DNA of 36,318 nucleotides from a virus. Below, in pieces: positions 8,812-18,518 of this stretch; position 1 is the first letter of the stretch, and each line of letters begins with the position of its first letter. The translations under genes were made by a program, and so were the position numbers. The stretch lies in IMG/VR virus record IMGVR_UViG_3300046718_000122, positions 1 to 36,318 of that record; one strand, given 5' to 3'. The notes below the pieces were generated by a model. The model had not been told where the DNA came from and made no database searches. It saw nothing but the letters and a program-made list of their open reading frames with translations.

Positions 8812-8830
8812 CAGTGTCGTCTGTCTGATT

Positions 8831-8867
8831 GCAGCCGTCATCTGGCAACAGTGGCGGCTGCTTTTTT
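8831..8867 (+). terminator. Rho-independent terminator after the major tail gene
   Basis: A 10-base stem (one G-T pair) is formed by 8831-8840 and 8852-8861 (ends GCAGCCG/CGGCTGC). An inner CTG-GCAA-CAG gives a GNRA-type tetraloop. Six Ts follow. Its position just after the major tail protein suggests that the tube protein is made in excess over the tail chaperones and tape measure. Confidence 0.85.
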
Positions 8868-8895
8868 CGTTCTCTATCACGGAGTAACATCAATC

Positions 8896-9306
8896 ATGAA
8901 GATTCTTCGCGCAGCAGATGTCACCGCATCAAAAGACTACACGTACATCGAACTTGCGGTGCCGGAGTGGGGCGATGACGTTGGCGTGCGTATGCGCACG
9001 TTGACGAGTGGTGAGCGGCATCGTTTCGAAACGCAAATGTTCCAGACTGAAATCGCGATGGTCGACGATGGCAAGGGCAACATGGTGCCGCAGGAAAAGC
9101 GTATCATCAATCCGGCAATTAACTTGAAGACGTTGCTGCTCGGTATGTGCCTTGTTGACGAAGACGGCGCACGCCTGTATCCGGATGATGGCATCGGCAT
9201 TCTTGATTCACGCAATGCAGTTGTTATCAACCGTCTGTTTACCGAAGCGATGAAGTTGAACGGCATGAACGCGGAAGCGGTCAGCGACAAAGCAAAAAAC
9301 TCCTAA
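8896..9306 (+). CDS. Tail assembly chaperone (lambda G-type)
   Basis: A 136-residue protein between the major tail protein and the tape measure, the place of lambda gpG. It carries LAVPEWGDDVGVRMRTLTSGERHRFE near the N-terminus, a pattern common in tail assembly chaperones. The start at 8896 has GGAGTAA upstream. The gene ends with the heptamer A_AAA_AAC in its own reading frame, two codons before the stop, and the -1 frame stays open into 9300-9665. This is the classical G/GT arrangement, in which both forms coat the tape measure during tail assembly. Confidence 0.88.
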   Translation: MKILRAADVTASKDYTYIELAVPEWGDDVGVRMRTLTSGERHRFETQMFQTEIAMVDDGKGNMVPQEKRIINPAINLKTLLLGMCLVDEDGARLYPDDGIGILDSRNAVVINRLFTEAMKLNGMNAEAVSDKAKNS

Positions 9307-9346
9307 CGCACCCGCTGCGCCTGTTTAAATGCAGATTGGGTGCGTT
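9294..9346 (+). promoter_or_regulatory. Programmed -1 ribosomal frameshift site
   Basis: The slippery heptamer A_AAA_AAC is at 9294-9300 in the zero frame (gcA AAA AAC TCC TAA). Four bases downstream, AACGCACCC (9305-9313) and GGGTGCGTT (9338-9346) form a perfect 9-base stem. The 24-base loop contains a further CTGC/GCAG pairing. Sliding back one base continues as CTC CTA ACG and is open to 9665. This matches lambda G-GT frameshifting in position and logic. The stem is longer and better formed than needed for chance. Confidence 0.9.
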
Positions 9347-9665
9347 GCTTGGTATGACGCTGGCAGCGATCGACAGCGAAATCGACGCAGAGGAATTGAC
9401 GACATGGCAGGCGTTTTACGAATTGGAGCCATGGGGATTCGTGATGGACAATTTCCGCGCAGGCATCATTGCGGCAACATACGCAAACATGCAGCGGTCG
9501 TCGAAATCAGCATCACCGCCAATGCTCGCACTCGATCTGTTCAAGGGCATTGGTATTATGAAAATTTTGACTAAGGAGAAGGAACCGGTAGAGACACCGG
9601 AACAAGTGGCGCGCAACGTGAAAGCATACATCATGGGCGTGGAGCAGGCAGGAAAGCGCAGTTAA
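9300..9665 (+). CDS. T-part of tail assembly chaperone GT (frameshift extension)
   Basis: This is the -1 frame extension read after the slippery site and adds about 121 residues to the G-type chaperone, giving a GT fusion of about 256 residues (8896-9665). The extension contains DAEELTTWQAFYELEPWGF, the hallmark of the lambda T/DUF4035-type region that contacts the tape measure. There is no good ribosome site or start codon of its own, which argues for synthesis only by frameshifting. The tape measure gene follows after 12 bases. Confidence 0.87.
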   Translation, partial: LLTHPLRLFKCRLGALLGMTLAAIDSEIDAEELTTWQAFYELEPWGFVMDNFRAGIIAATYANMQRSSKSASPPMLALDLFKGIGIMKILTKEKEPVETPEQVARNVKAYIMGVEQAGKRS

Positions 9666-9677
9666 CAGAGGATTGCA

Positions 9678-12600
9678 ATGGCCATTGGCTCACTTGGCGC
9701 ACTAGTCATTTCGCTAACAGCGGAAACCGCGCAATTTAATAGCGCGATGACGAAGGCTGCTTATACAGCCAACAAGGAACTTGGCAACATCGCGAAGGAC
9801 GCATCATCCGCTAGCAAAGCGATTTCCGGCATCAATGCGAGTCTTGAATCTGTTGGGCTAGGATTCCGCACGCTGCTTGGCCTTGCAGCGGGCGGCGGTT
9901 TCCTGATGATGGTGAAGGGCGCGATTGACTCGCAGGCGTCGATGCACGATCTGGCGCTGACTGTCGGCACATCGGTTGAGCAGTTGTCGTCATTGGTGCC
10001 AGCAGCGAAGCTGAGCGGCCAATCGATGGATGATGTCGGCAAAATCGCGCTCAAGCTGTCTAAGTCGCTGACCGAAGCACAAGACGGCACCAGCAAAGCA
10101 GCACTGACGATGAAGGCGCTCGGATTCAGTGAGCAGGATGTTGCACGCATGGCACGCGACCCTGTGAACGCGATGATTGAGATTGCCAAGCGTACGAAGG
10201 AGTTCACGCAAGACGGCGCAATTGGTGCCGCTACGATGGAGTTGTTCGGTAAGCGTGCGGAAGAAGTCGGCAAGTTCATGACTGAACTGGCAAATCAGCA
10301 GCAATTTGCCGCGACGATGACGCAGGAGCAGACAGACGCAGCAAAGCTAGCCGAAGAACAGATGCTGGCGTTGCAGTTGAACACGGAAGCTACATCGCGC
10401 GCATTTGCAAATGCGATGGTGCCCGCGATTACCGATGTGTTGCAGGGGTTCAATGATCTGGCAGCGAAAAAGGACGGTACAACGTCGTTCTTTAGCGTGC
10501 TTGATACGCTGGTACGCGCGGCGGGCATCAGTGTCATTACACTGTGGACCGGGCTGAAAGACATCGGCACCACGCTTGGTGCATTGATTGCGTCATACGT
10601 GTCTGTTGCAACGGGCAATCTATCTGCTGTCGGCACGATCTGGAAAGAACACAACAAGGACATAGAGAAGAACAACGATGAAATGTTGGATGCATGGGCG
10701 ACCATGCTTGGTGAAGTAACGGGTAAAGAGAACGCGCAGACAGCAGCGGAAAAGGCGCACACAGGCGCGCGTGGTGATCTGAATCTTGCATTCGGCAAGA
10801 CGAAAGCAGCGATCGACCCCGGACTGCAAGCAGCGGTCGACTTCGAAAACAACTTGATGAAGCAGATTGCTACATTCGGTTTGTCCGAAGAAGCGATGCT
10901 GAAATATCAAGCGCGACAGAAAGGACTTGGTGACGCCGACGATGCAATGATTAAGCAATTAATCATTCTAAAGATGAATCAGGCTGACTTCGACGAAGAA
11001 ATCAAAAAGTCGACCGATGACATGAAGAAGCTTGGTGATGCGATGACCGCCGAGAAGCAGGCGGCTATCGACACTAATGCTGAGTGGCTACACGCGATTG
11101 ACGATCTGAAATTTGAAACGTCGCTGATGTCGCTGAATACGGCAGAGCGCGAGCGTGCGATACTGATGCGCAAGCTGGAAAAAGACGCGGTTCATCTGAC
11201 AGCGGACGAATACCAACGGTACAAGGATGCAATTAACGCCGCAGTAGACGACAAAGCAGCAACGCAATCGATGATCGATAGCGCTAATGAATCTGCGCAA
11301 GCATGGAAGCAAGCAGCAAACACAATTGAAAATGATCTGATTAGCGCATTTGAGAACGGAGTGAAGACAGGTGCTAGTCTGTTCACTGATCTGAAAAACC
11401 TTGCAATCAAGCTGTTCAGTCAGTTAATCTTGCGCCCGATGCTGCAGCCGTTATCAAACAGCATGGCGTCGATGTTTGGCGGCGGCGGCGGTGCAGGCGG
11501 CAGCATGAACTTGCTTGGCGAAGGTTTCAGCCTAGCGAACAACACGTGGGGCGGTGCTGCGGGCGGCATGGGTCCACCGAATCCAAACGCGATGTTTGGT
11601 ACAAGCGGTATGTCGGAAACGTACGGCGGCTATGCTGCAGGCGCGATGGGCGGCGCAGCAGCAGGCTACGGCATCGGCACAGTTGCTGGTCAGCTGTTCG
11701 GCAACAGCCGTAATCAGCAAAGCATGCAGATGGGCGCGACGATTGGTGGTGCCGTAGGGTCGATATGGGGACCGATTGGCTCGCTCGTCGGTAGTATGAT
11801 TGGTAGTGCTGTCGGTTCGCTGATTAAGGACGGCGGCGGTGCGAAAGTAGGCGGCAGCGCGACGACAGGTGGCACGTGGAGTACGCAATTGATGGAAGGC
11901 GGGCGCTATTTCACGCCTAACGATGCTGATGCTGATTTGAAAAAGGCGGTGAAGGTTAGCAGCGACAGTTATAGTGGCTTGTACAAGTTGCTTGGCGGCG
12001 GCGGTCTAACGTCGGCGCAGTTTGCGATGGGCTACGACACCGACCCGAAGGGCACCGCGCCTAATCGTGCACGCGCGGGTGTGATCGTTAATGGCAGGCA
12101 AGTTTACCAATCGAATCAGGAAGACCTTGGCACCGACCCTGCCCGGTTGACAGCAGCACTCGCGTTGGAAGCGCAGCGCTCGATTCTTGCTGCATTGCAG
12201 GCGTCCGATCTGCCAGCAGACATCGCCGCATTGCTGAACTCGGTTAACGCTGCGACTGCATCACAGGACACGATATCGGGACTTGAGCAATTCGCCAGTG
12301 CGATGCAAAACATCGACACGCTGATGTCATCGAATCTTGGCGACGAAGCAACGAAGTATCTGAAAGCGCAGAACGCGACAGCAATGGATTCGTTCCATGG
12401 CACTGCGACAGCACTGCGCGATCTGCTTACTGCGGCGGATTACAGCACGGCAGGTGTTGATGCGCTGACTGCTGCAACGAATGATTACTATCGATCGGCA
12501 GTGATTTTGCTGGCGCAGATCGAACAAGTAAAGCAATCGATTAGTAACATGTTCGGTGATACGATTCGTTCGATGACATTGCAGACGCTCGACAAACCGG

Positions 12601-13025
12601 GCCAGTATGATTACTTGATGAATGAAGCTGGCGATCTGCAGGCGCAGATGCTGGCCAGCAACGACCCGGCACAGATTGCTGCACTTGCGCAGAAGATCAA
12701 CGATGACCTTAATGCTGCGTTCGGTTTGCTCACGCCAGAGCAGCAGCAGGAGTACCTTGGTCAGTTCACGCAAAACATCACTGATTTGAACACAACAGTT
12801 GAGGACAAGCTAAATGAAATCCGCGATAACGTTACAACAGCAGTTGGCGACACGCTCACTGAGGCAAGCAACAATCTATCGCTTGCTGCAGATAAATTCA
12901 CTACGGCAGCCAATACCGCCGACAATGCAGCCAATACGAATCTCGCAGCCGCGAATACGCCTCTGCAAGTTGACGTAACGACGCACGACGGTGCACCGGC
13001 AGAAGTGAACGTGAGCGGCGGCTGA
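9678..13025 (+). CDS. Tape measure protein
   Basis: A 1115-residue protein, the longest in the window, whose length would set the tail length. The N-terminus (SLTAETAQFNSAMTKAAYTA) is the usual lambda H-type start. It is followed by a hydrophobic Gly-rich patch near residues 60-85 and long alpha-helical stretches. A Gly/Ala-rich region at about 595-720, including AVGSIWGPIGSLVGSMIGSA, may insert in or cross the host inner membrane during DNA entry. The C-terminus is again helical and Asn/Ala-rich. AGAGGATTG provides the ribosome site. Order (chaperones, tape measure, tail tip) supports the call. Confidence 0.93.
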   Translation: MAIGSLGALVISLTAETAQFNSAMTKAAYTANKELGNIAKDASSASKAISGINASLESVGLGFRTLLGLAAGGGFLMMVKGAIDSQASMHDLALTVGTSVEQLSSLVPAAKLSGQSMDDVGKIALKLSKSLTEAQDGTSKAALTMKALGFSEQDVARMARDPVNAMIEIAKRTKEFTQDGAIGAATMELFGKRAEEVGKFMTELANQQQFAATMTQEQTDAAKLAEEQMLALQLNTEATSRAFANAMVPAITDVLQGFNDLAAKKDGTTSFFSVLDTLVRAAGISVITLWTGLKDIGTTLGALIASYVSVATGNLSAVGTIWKEHNKDIEKNNDEMLDAWATMLGEVTGKENAQTAAEKAHTGARGDLNLAFGKTKAAIDPGLQAAVDFENNLMKQIATFGLSEEAMLKYQARQKGLGDADDAMIKQLIILKMNQADFDEEIKKSTDDMKKLGDAMTAEKQAAIDTNAEWLHAIDDLKFETSLMSLNTAERERAILMRKLEKDAVHLTADEYQRYKDAINAAVDDKAATQSMIDSANESAQAWKQAANTIENDLISAFENGVKTGASLFTDLKNLAIKLFSQLILRPMLQPLSNSMASMFGGGGGAGGSMNLLGEGFSLANNTWGGAAGGMGPPNPNAMFGTSGMSETYGGYAAGAMGGAAAGYGIGTVAGQLFGNSRNQQSMQMGATIGGAVGSIWGPIGSLVGSMIGSAVGSLIKDGGGAKVGGSATTGGTWSTQLMEGGRYFTPNDADADLKKAVKVSSDSYSGLYKLLGGGGLTSAQFAMGYDTDPKGTAPNRARAGVIVNGRQVYQSNQEDLGTDPARLTAALALEAQRSILAALQASDLPADIAALLNSVNAATASQDTISGLEQFASAMQNIDTLMSSNLGDEATKYLKAQNATAMDSFHGTATALRDLLTAADYSTAGVDALTAATNDYYRSAVILLAQIEQVKQSISNMFGDTIRSMTLQTLDKPGQYDYLMNEAGDLQAQMLASNDPAQIAALAQKINDDLNAAFGLLTPEQQQEYLGQFTQNITDLNTTVEDKLNEIRDNVTTAVGDTLTEASNNLSLAADKFTTAANTADNAANTNLAAANTPLQVDVTTHDGAPAEVNVSGG

Positions 13026-13026
13026 T

Positions 13027-13557
13027 ATGTCACGTGAATTAACGGCTGGTATCGCCACGGCGCTCACCACGCAGGGTAGCTACTTCGGCTGGCTGCTAAT
13101 GATCACGCTAAACACCGGGCAGGCGCTGCGTTATACGTCGCTCGACGCAGGATTTGACTACGGCGGCTATACGTGGCAGTCAGTTGACATGGACATGCCC
13201 GATCTGTCGTGGGATGGCACGATCATGAAACCGGGCGTGCTGGTGCTTGGCGATGCAGACCGTCAGTTTTGGGCGATGGTCAACAATCTGTCGATTGCTG
13301 ATGCACGCGTGGCGCTGTTTGCGATTTACGCAGCGGCCAGTGGTGAAGCTGAGCCGGTATGGGCCGGGCGTGTTGGCAAGTGTTCAATCAAAGACCTTAC
13401 GCTGCAAGTCGAATTAACGAACGGTTCCGATCTGATTTCGGTGCCGCGCCGTCGCATTCAGTACGTCATTAATGCAGCGTTCCTGCTGCCGGGTGGAACT
13501 TCAATCGATATGAGTAATCAACACTACATCATCACTCGACCGGTAACAAGCGCATGA
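13027..13557 (+). CDS. Tail-tip protein, DUF2163-like
   Basis: A 176-residue beta-rich protein directly after the tape measure, one base beyond its stop. The pattern YTWQSVDMDMPDLSWDGT and PVWAGRVGKCSIKDLTLQVEL resembles the DUF2163/distal tail hub-type proteins found at this position in siphoviruses. I do not see a peptidase motif such as NlpC/P60. It probably forms part of the ring linking tube and tip. The C-terminal 30 residues may be a short extension. Family assignment is moderate; structural role from context is more secure. Confidence 0.65.
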   Translation: MSRELTAGIATALTTQGSYFGWLLMITLNTGQALRYTSLDAGFDYGGYTWQSVDMDMPDLSWDGTIMKPGVLVLGDADRQFWAMVNNLSIADARVALFAIYAAASGEAEPVWAGRVGKCSIKDLTLQVELTNGSDLISVPRRRIQYVINAAFLLPGGTSIDMSNQHYIITRPVTSA

Positions 13558-13904
13558 ACAATTATCCTGATTACCCGCAAGCGGAAGGCACAAAACTGGT
13601 CGTGCGTAGTGGTATTCGCTTGCGCATGGCGTCAAACGGTCTAGTGCGTGCGCGTGCGCTGCAATCGGTTAGCTTTCACGATGTCGTCATTGTGCATAAG
13701 AATCTGATGCTGGCCGATGTCGACATAATCAAGACGTTCCATGAGAACAACCGTGGCGTCGATGTTGCGGTTACACTGGTGCCGTATGGTGGACTCGCGT
13801 TAACGTGCGTGTTCGACACACCGCCGTATCAAGAAGAGCCACAATTATTGTCTGCTGGTCAGGCGCTGTTCACGATGACAGTTAACTTGAAACAGTCACA
13901 GTGA
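13554..13904 (+). CDS. Small tail-tip protein, unknown family
   Basis: A 116-residue protein translationally coupled at both ends: ATGA overlap with the previous gene and GTGA overlap with the following J-like gene. It has a mixed alpha/beta character with RSGIRLRMASNGLVRARALQ and VDVAVTLVPYGGLALTC. I do not recognise a named family. Its place between a tip protein and the J-like protein suggests a baseplate/tip component comparable in position to lambda K or I, but it lacks the catalytic motifs of K. Confidence 0.6.
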   Translation: MNNYPDYPQAEGTKLVVRSGIRLRMASNGLVRARALQSVSFHDVVIVHKNLMLADVDIIKTFHENNRGVDVAVTLVPYGGLALTCVFDTPPYQEEPQLLSAGQALFTMTVNLKQSQ

Positions 13905-16900
13905 CAAGTCCAATCCCTGCAGTACCGAATGCGGGCGTATCGCCCGGTACGGGTGCTGCTGGTGGTGTTCCCACACCCGGTAGTTTTGATTGGGCAATGC
14001 GTCTCACCGGCAACTTTCCATCACCGGCAGGCGCACCAGCAAAATCACTGAACAAAAACGGTCGCAAGGCTGCTGATCGACAGATTACCGTTGCAGCGCT
14101 CGATTCAATCATTCCGATTGTGTACGGGCAGGCACGACTGCCCGCGTTGCTGGCCAATGTGCTTGTGTACAACGGCAATTGGGTGTTCTGGATTATCTGG
14201 TGCGAAGGACCAGTAAACGCAATCGTTAGCATCAGCGGCGATGACAAGCCGCTTGATCCATCAATAACGGTCACGAATTACCTTGGCAATCCGGGTCAGA
14301 CCGTTAACGCAACGCTGCAGGCTGCGTTTGCTGCGACTCATACATACCCGAATTTCTCAGAGACTTGTCCGGGCCTGTGTTACTCCGTGATTGTCGTACC
14401 GTCCAACAAGGCGGGTAACTTTCCACAGTTCAACGCGATTATACAGGGCCAGCTTGTTAAGCGTTGCAACGGATTCATGGTGCACGACACGACGCAGCAG
14501 GCGGGCGGTGATGCCAAGGCGTATCATCGCTTTTCAGTCGGTAACGGTTATGTTGTGCAGAGCGGTGACAAACTTGTATGTGACGTATTCGTATGTGACA
14601 CGGTGCCGACACGCACAGGCGTGGGTGGCGTTACTTTGGAGTTTACTGATGCAACGACTGCGCACGGTCTGGGCGTTGTGGACCAGAACGCGCAAGGGTG
14701 CGCAGCATATGCGGCTGCTCGCACTGGCGTGTGGGCTACCCGCACCATGTCGCTCACAGCGGCTGTCGGCAAAACGGTCAATTGGGCGAGCGTTATTAAT
14801 GAAGCGGATTCGGTTGGCCAATACCGGGCGCTTTTCCGCAACATCAAAATCGTCAATACGACCGGGACAATTACGCGCACCACGTTTTATGGCGTCGGCG
14901 GTCCGATCAGCGCAAACACGCTGCAGTTGGCAGCGTACAACACATCGTCAATTATCATTGTCGATACGTCGATTTACAGCCGCAATCCGTCAGAGCAAAC
15001 AGCAGATTTGATCACAGCTAACGGGTTTGCTGTTGATTGGGAGAGCGTAGCTACGTGCGCGTTCACCAATGACAGGATTGTTGGCGTAGCGCCCAACACC
15101 GAAGTGCAGCGGCTGTGCGACATTGCGATCGATCACGAGCAATCATTGCAACAGTGGCTCGATTCGATGCGCACCGCTGCGTGCTGCTGGCTCTCAGTGC
15201 AAGATACCGTTAAATTCGTCCCTGACGTTGCGGTGCCGAGTTCGTTTACGTATGATCACAACGCGGGCAATGTGATTGGTGTTACTGACCCATCGCTGCA
15301 GGACACATCACGACTGCCAACGGTGATGGAAATCATCTACACTGACACATCATCGCTGCCGTGGCAGGACCGTATTGCACCGCTGGTAAAGCGACAGGGC
15401 GTGGACAGTGGCGCGATCGATTGGCGCAAAACTTCGATTCGCTGTCCATGGATTACGCGTCAGTCGCAAGCAACGCGTGAAGGAATCGAACGAATTAACA
15501 AAACGTGGCTGCGCTCGATCACATCATCAGTCATGGTGATGGACGAAGGGCTGACGCAGGAAGTCGGTGATGTTGGAACGATTAACTATCCTGATGTCGG
15601 CTTCGGTACAACGCTGATTCGCGTGATGACCATCAAGCCTAACAATGATGGTTGGGAACTGCAGTGCGTGAAGGAAGACCCGGCTGTTTATTCAACATCT
15701 GTGCAAGCAGGGCCAAGCATTCCGAATACGAGCCTGCCCAATCCGCTCAACATACCAGCACCAACGAATCTGGCGTGGGGCGAAGAACTGTACGTATTGC
15801 CGACAGGCGTAGTGTCATCGCGCATGCGTGCAACGTGGGATGACATGCGCAATGCGTTCCCATCACTGAGCGGCTACGGTGTGACAGTGTACAACGGCAC
15901 GCAATTGCTCGAGACTGCGGTGGTGCAGACGCCAAGCTATGCGTATCTTGCGCCACAGGCGGGTGTGTCGTACACGATTAACGTGCAAACTGTAATGAGC
16001 GCATTTTCCAGTGGCGCGACCAGCGCAGTTGCATCGTGCTTGGGCAAGCTATTGAAACCGGGCGATGTGCCGTATCTGTTCATCTACGAGACGGCAGGCA
16101 TTCTTAACTTTTCGTGGATTCCTGCTGTTGATCTTGATGTGACGGCGCACGAAATCCGCTACGGGCCAGTTGGCAGCGCAACGTGGGACACAGCAACGAC
16201 GTTGGAGCGGGTGCCGTTCCCTGCACGCACGTATGTCACGCATACAGTGGTGCCGGGTAACTATCGCTTCTTCATCAAAGCGCTAGACAGCATTCGCAAT
16301 TCGACTTATCCAAACGGACAGGAGAGCATTAACGCCAAGACATTTGATATCAACGTCGGCGGTGACCCTAATTTGTTCAATGCTGGCTCGTATGCGTACA
16401 CGACGCCAACACTCGTGAACATGGCAGCATCGCGCGAGTTGAACACGACAACGTGGCGCAGTGAATACGGCACATCGTGGAATGCTGCGTTTCCGTTGCC
16501 GATGTCGGCCAATTACACTAATCCGTTGTCGCAGTATTCCGGCACCGGTGTATCATCGCTGACAACGGAAGCGTTTGATCTAGGCATCCAGTATTCCGGC
16601 ACGTTTGTTGCGTCGATGGACTATGTTGATATCATTGGCGTTGCATCGTTCTACATCGAAGTGTCGAATGATAACTTTGTTGCTGATACGCGGCAGTTTG
16701 TCGGACAGAGCGCAACAGCGACTGCGCGCTACGTGCGGCTGCGCGTGCAGACATCGGGCGAAATGCTCGTGCGTTCGCTTGGTGTGGTGAACGTCTCCGT
16801 TATTGCGTTGTCGGAGAATTTTGATGTGATGACCAGCGCGAGTGGTCCGGTCACTGTTACGCTATCGCGTGCATACACGCGCGTGAAGACGATTCAGCTG

Positions 16901-17110
16901 ACGGCAGACGTTAGCGCAGGACAACGCAACCCCGGATTCCTTAACGTGCTGCTTACTGGCAGTCCGCGTTTTGATGAATCGGGCATGGACACGCCCGACA
17001 CGTACAACGACAATGTAACGATACCGGCCAACACGCTAGATGTCGAATGTTGGGATGGATTGAATGTGATGGTAGCCTGCCCGGTTAAGGGCGTGTTTAC
17101 AGGAATCTGA
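13901..17110 (+). CDS. Tail-tip/host specificity protein, J-like
   Basis: A 1069-residue tip attachment protein comparable in place and layout to lambda J. The N-terminal region has a conserved DSIIPIVYGQARLPALLANV (about residues 67-87). A central hub-like part (about 350-480) contains VQRLCDIAIDHEQSLQQWLDS and CCWLSVQDTVKFVPD, the pattern of the phage tail hub family. From about residue 620 onward, beta-sandwich segments resemble fibronectin type III repeats, for example WIPAVDLDVTAHEIRYG. The C-terminus is a discoidin-like beta region. GTG start, overlapping the previous stop (GTGA). It would contact the host receptor or hold the fibres. Confidence 0.83.
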   Translation: MTSPIPAVPNAGVSPGTGAAGGVPTPGSFDWAMRLTGNFPSPAGAPAKSLNKNGRKAADRQITVAALDSIIPIVYGQARLPALLANVLVYNGNWVFWIIWCEGPVNAIVSISGDDKPLDPSITVTNYLGNPGQTVNATLQAAFAATHTYPNFSETCPGLCYSVIVVPSNKAGNFPQFNAIIQGQLVKRCNGFMVHDTTQQAGGDAKAYHRFSVGNGYVVQSGDKLVCDVFVCDTVPTRTGVGGVTLEFTDATTAHGLGVVDQNAQGCAAYAAARTGVWATRTMSLTAAVGKTVNWASVINEADSVGQYRALFRNIKIVNTTGTITRTTFYGVGGPISANTLQLAAYNTSSIIIVDTSIYSRNPSEQTADLITANGFAVDWESVATCAFTNDRIVGVAPNTEVQRLCDIAIDHEQSLQQWLDSMRTAACCWLSVQDTVKFVPDVAVPSSFTYDHNAGNVIGVTDPSLQDTSRLPTVMEIIYTDTSSLPWQDRIAPLVKRQGVDSGAIDWRKTSIRCPWITRQSQATREGIERINKTWLRSITSSVMVMDEGLTQEVGDVGTINYPDVGFGTTLIRVMTIKPNNDGWELQCVKEDPAVYSTSVQAGPSIPNTSLPNPLNIPAPTNLAWGEELYVLPTGVVSSRMRATWDDMRNAFPSLSGYGVTVYNGTQLLETAVVQTPSYAYLAPQAGVSYTINVQTVMSAFSSGATSAVASCLGKLLKPGDVPYLFIYETAGILNFSWIPAVDLDVTAHEIRYGPVGSATWDTATTLERVPFPARTYVTHTVVPGNYRFFIKALDSIRNSTYPNGQESINAKTFDINVGGDPNLFNAGSYAYTTPTLVNMAASRELNTTTWRSEYGTSWNAAFPLPMSANYTNPLSQYSGTGVSSLTTEAFDLGIQYSGTFVASMDYVDIIGVASFYIEVSNDNFVADTRQFVGQSATATARYVRLRVQTSGEMLVRSLGVVNVSVIALSENFDVMTSASGPVTVTLSRAYTRVKTIQLTADVSAGQRNPGFLNVLLTGSPRFDESGMDTPDTYNDNVTIPANTLDVECWDGLNVMVACPVKGVFTGI

Positions 17111-17112
17111 CA

Positions 17113-17850
17113 ATGCCACTCGTTCTGCGATCTGTGAAAGGCTCACCGCTCACGCAAGCTGAGCACGACGCCAATCACAAGGAAATTGGTTACATTGGTG
17201 CTAACATTTCAAGCGCAGCGACGACCGACCTTAACACGGTTGCCGGTAATCGCGCTGATGTGCTTGGCACCGCGACGATTACAAGCTTTGGCATCAACGC
17301 ACCAAGCGGCACGATTCGCATTCTTCGCTTCCAAGGTGCGTTAACAATCACGTATAATGCAAGCACGCTGATTCTGTTCGGTGGTGTTAACTTCATCACC
17401 AAAGCGGGCGACATTCTCACGTTTCAGAAGGAAGCGGCAGCAGGCGTCGATGGCTGGCGGCTGATTGATGTACAGACCGCAGACGGTCGCATCGTGCGCG
17501 CGGCGGCGATCACGTACAACGAGTTCAACGCGGGCGCAACGCTGAACGGCGCGGTTGTGCTCAATGCAAACAGCGGTGTGAAGCAGTATGGCACGGTGAC
17601 CGGCAACATTACTGGCATTACGATGACGCAGCACACGGACGGCGGTGTGCAGCGTGTCGAATTGCTGCTAACGCAGGACGGCACCGGTGGGCGCACGCTC
17701 GGTGGCCTGACGTTTGCTAACGGATTCGTGTGGAAGGCGGGTGCTGATAAAGCGTTGTCTACAGGCGCGGGTGCTGTCGATCTGATGCTGATGGAGTACA
17801 GGCCAAGCATCGCAAAATGGATCGTTGAACTGATGAAGGGCCTTGCTTAA
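17113..17850 (+). CDS. Tail fibre-type protein
   Basis: A 245-residue protein. Its first 20 residues, RSVKGSPLTQAEHDANHKEI, match the KGSPLT-AE-DAN start common to phage tail fibres that dock on the tip. The middle is beta-rich and repetitive (TITSFGINAPSGTIRILRF, ITYNASTLILFGG). The C-terminal LLLTQDGTGGRTLGGLTF and final KWIVELM are typical trimeric fibre ends. It starts 2 bases after the J-like gene, and its stop overlaps the next start (TAATG). It is probably structural and perhaps receptor-facing; the ligand is unknown. Confidence 0.7.
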   Translation: MPLVLRSVKGSPLTQAEHDANHKEIGYIGANISSAATTDLNTVAGNRADVLGTATITSFGINAPSGTIRILRFQGALTITYNASTLILFGGVNFITKAGDILTFQKEAAAGVDGWRLIDVQTADGRIVRAAAITYNEFNAGATLNGAVVLNANSGVKQYGTVTGNITGITMTQHTDGGVQRVELLLTQDGTGGRTLGGLTFANGFVWKAGADKALSTGAGAVDLMLMEYRPSIAKWIVELMKGLA

Positions 17851-18518
17851 TGGCGCTTAGTTACATCGGCATCGGCATTGCCAAAGGCGGTGCAGCCTCT
17901 GCCGCTGTCGTGTCGAATGCGTCAACGCTGGCAGGCGATCTGCTTGTACTGCTGGTGAACTTGGGCGGCGCAACAAATATCACCAGCATTACAGGCGGCA
18001 GTAATCCGGTGTGGACGCAGTTTGGTGTGCGGCAATCGACAGGTGATTCATTAGTAAATCTTGAAGTGTGGACTGCTGTTGCTGCAGCAGCCGACATTGG
18101 CGCGACGTTTACCGTTAACTTCGGTGCTGCAATTCAGTTCACTGTTGGTCTTGAATCGTGGCGCAGTACGATTGCTACGCCATCGCTGGCGAATTTGCAG
18201 GGCGTCACTAGCAGCACGGGCGGCATTGCATCAATTACCGCGCCAACGTGGAATGGCGCTAACGGCATTGCGTTTGCGGGCGGCGACACGTTCGCGGCAA
18301 CGCCAAGCTGCACCGTTACTGGTGGTAATTGGGTGGAGCGCGCAGACCAAGTTAACGGAACGTTGGTCGCATCGGACATCGCTAATGATGTTGCATCGAG
18401 CGGAATAGGTAATGCAGGTTGCATCTTCACGTGGACGCAAACGTGCGCGCAACGATGCGCGATCACGTTTAACGTAGCAGAAATTTCTGGCGCACCGTTG
18501 TTCTTTGGAGCAGATTAA
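17850..18518 (+). CDS. Beta-rich tail-associated protein, unknown
   Basis: A 222-residue, Ala/Gly/Thr/Ser-rich beta protein lying between two fibre-type genes, with 1-base overlaps (TAATG) at both ends. No catalytic motif is visible. The strand pattern (TSITGGSNPVWTQFGVRQS, then LVNLEVWTAVAAAADIGATF) suggests a jelly-roll or concanavalin-like fold as found in capsid- and tail-decorating or sugar-binding phage proteins. There are four Cys residues in the C-terminal third. Its role is inferred only from context. Confidence 0.6.
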   Translation: MALSYIGIGIAKGGAASAAVVSNASTLAGDLLVLLVNLGGATNITSITGGSNPVWTQFGVRQSTGDSLVNLEVWTAVAAAADIGATFTVNFGAAIQFTVGLESWRSTIATPSLANLQGVTSSTGGIASITAPTWNGANGIAFAGGDTFAATPSCTVTGGNWVERADQVNGTLVASDIANDVASSGIGNAGCIFTWTQTCAQRCAITFNVAEISGAPLFFGAD

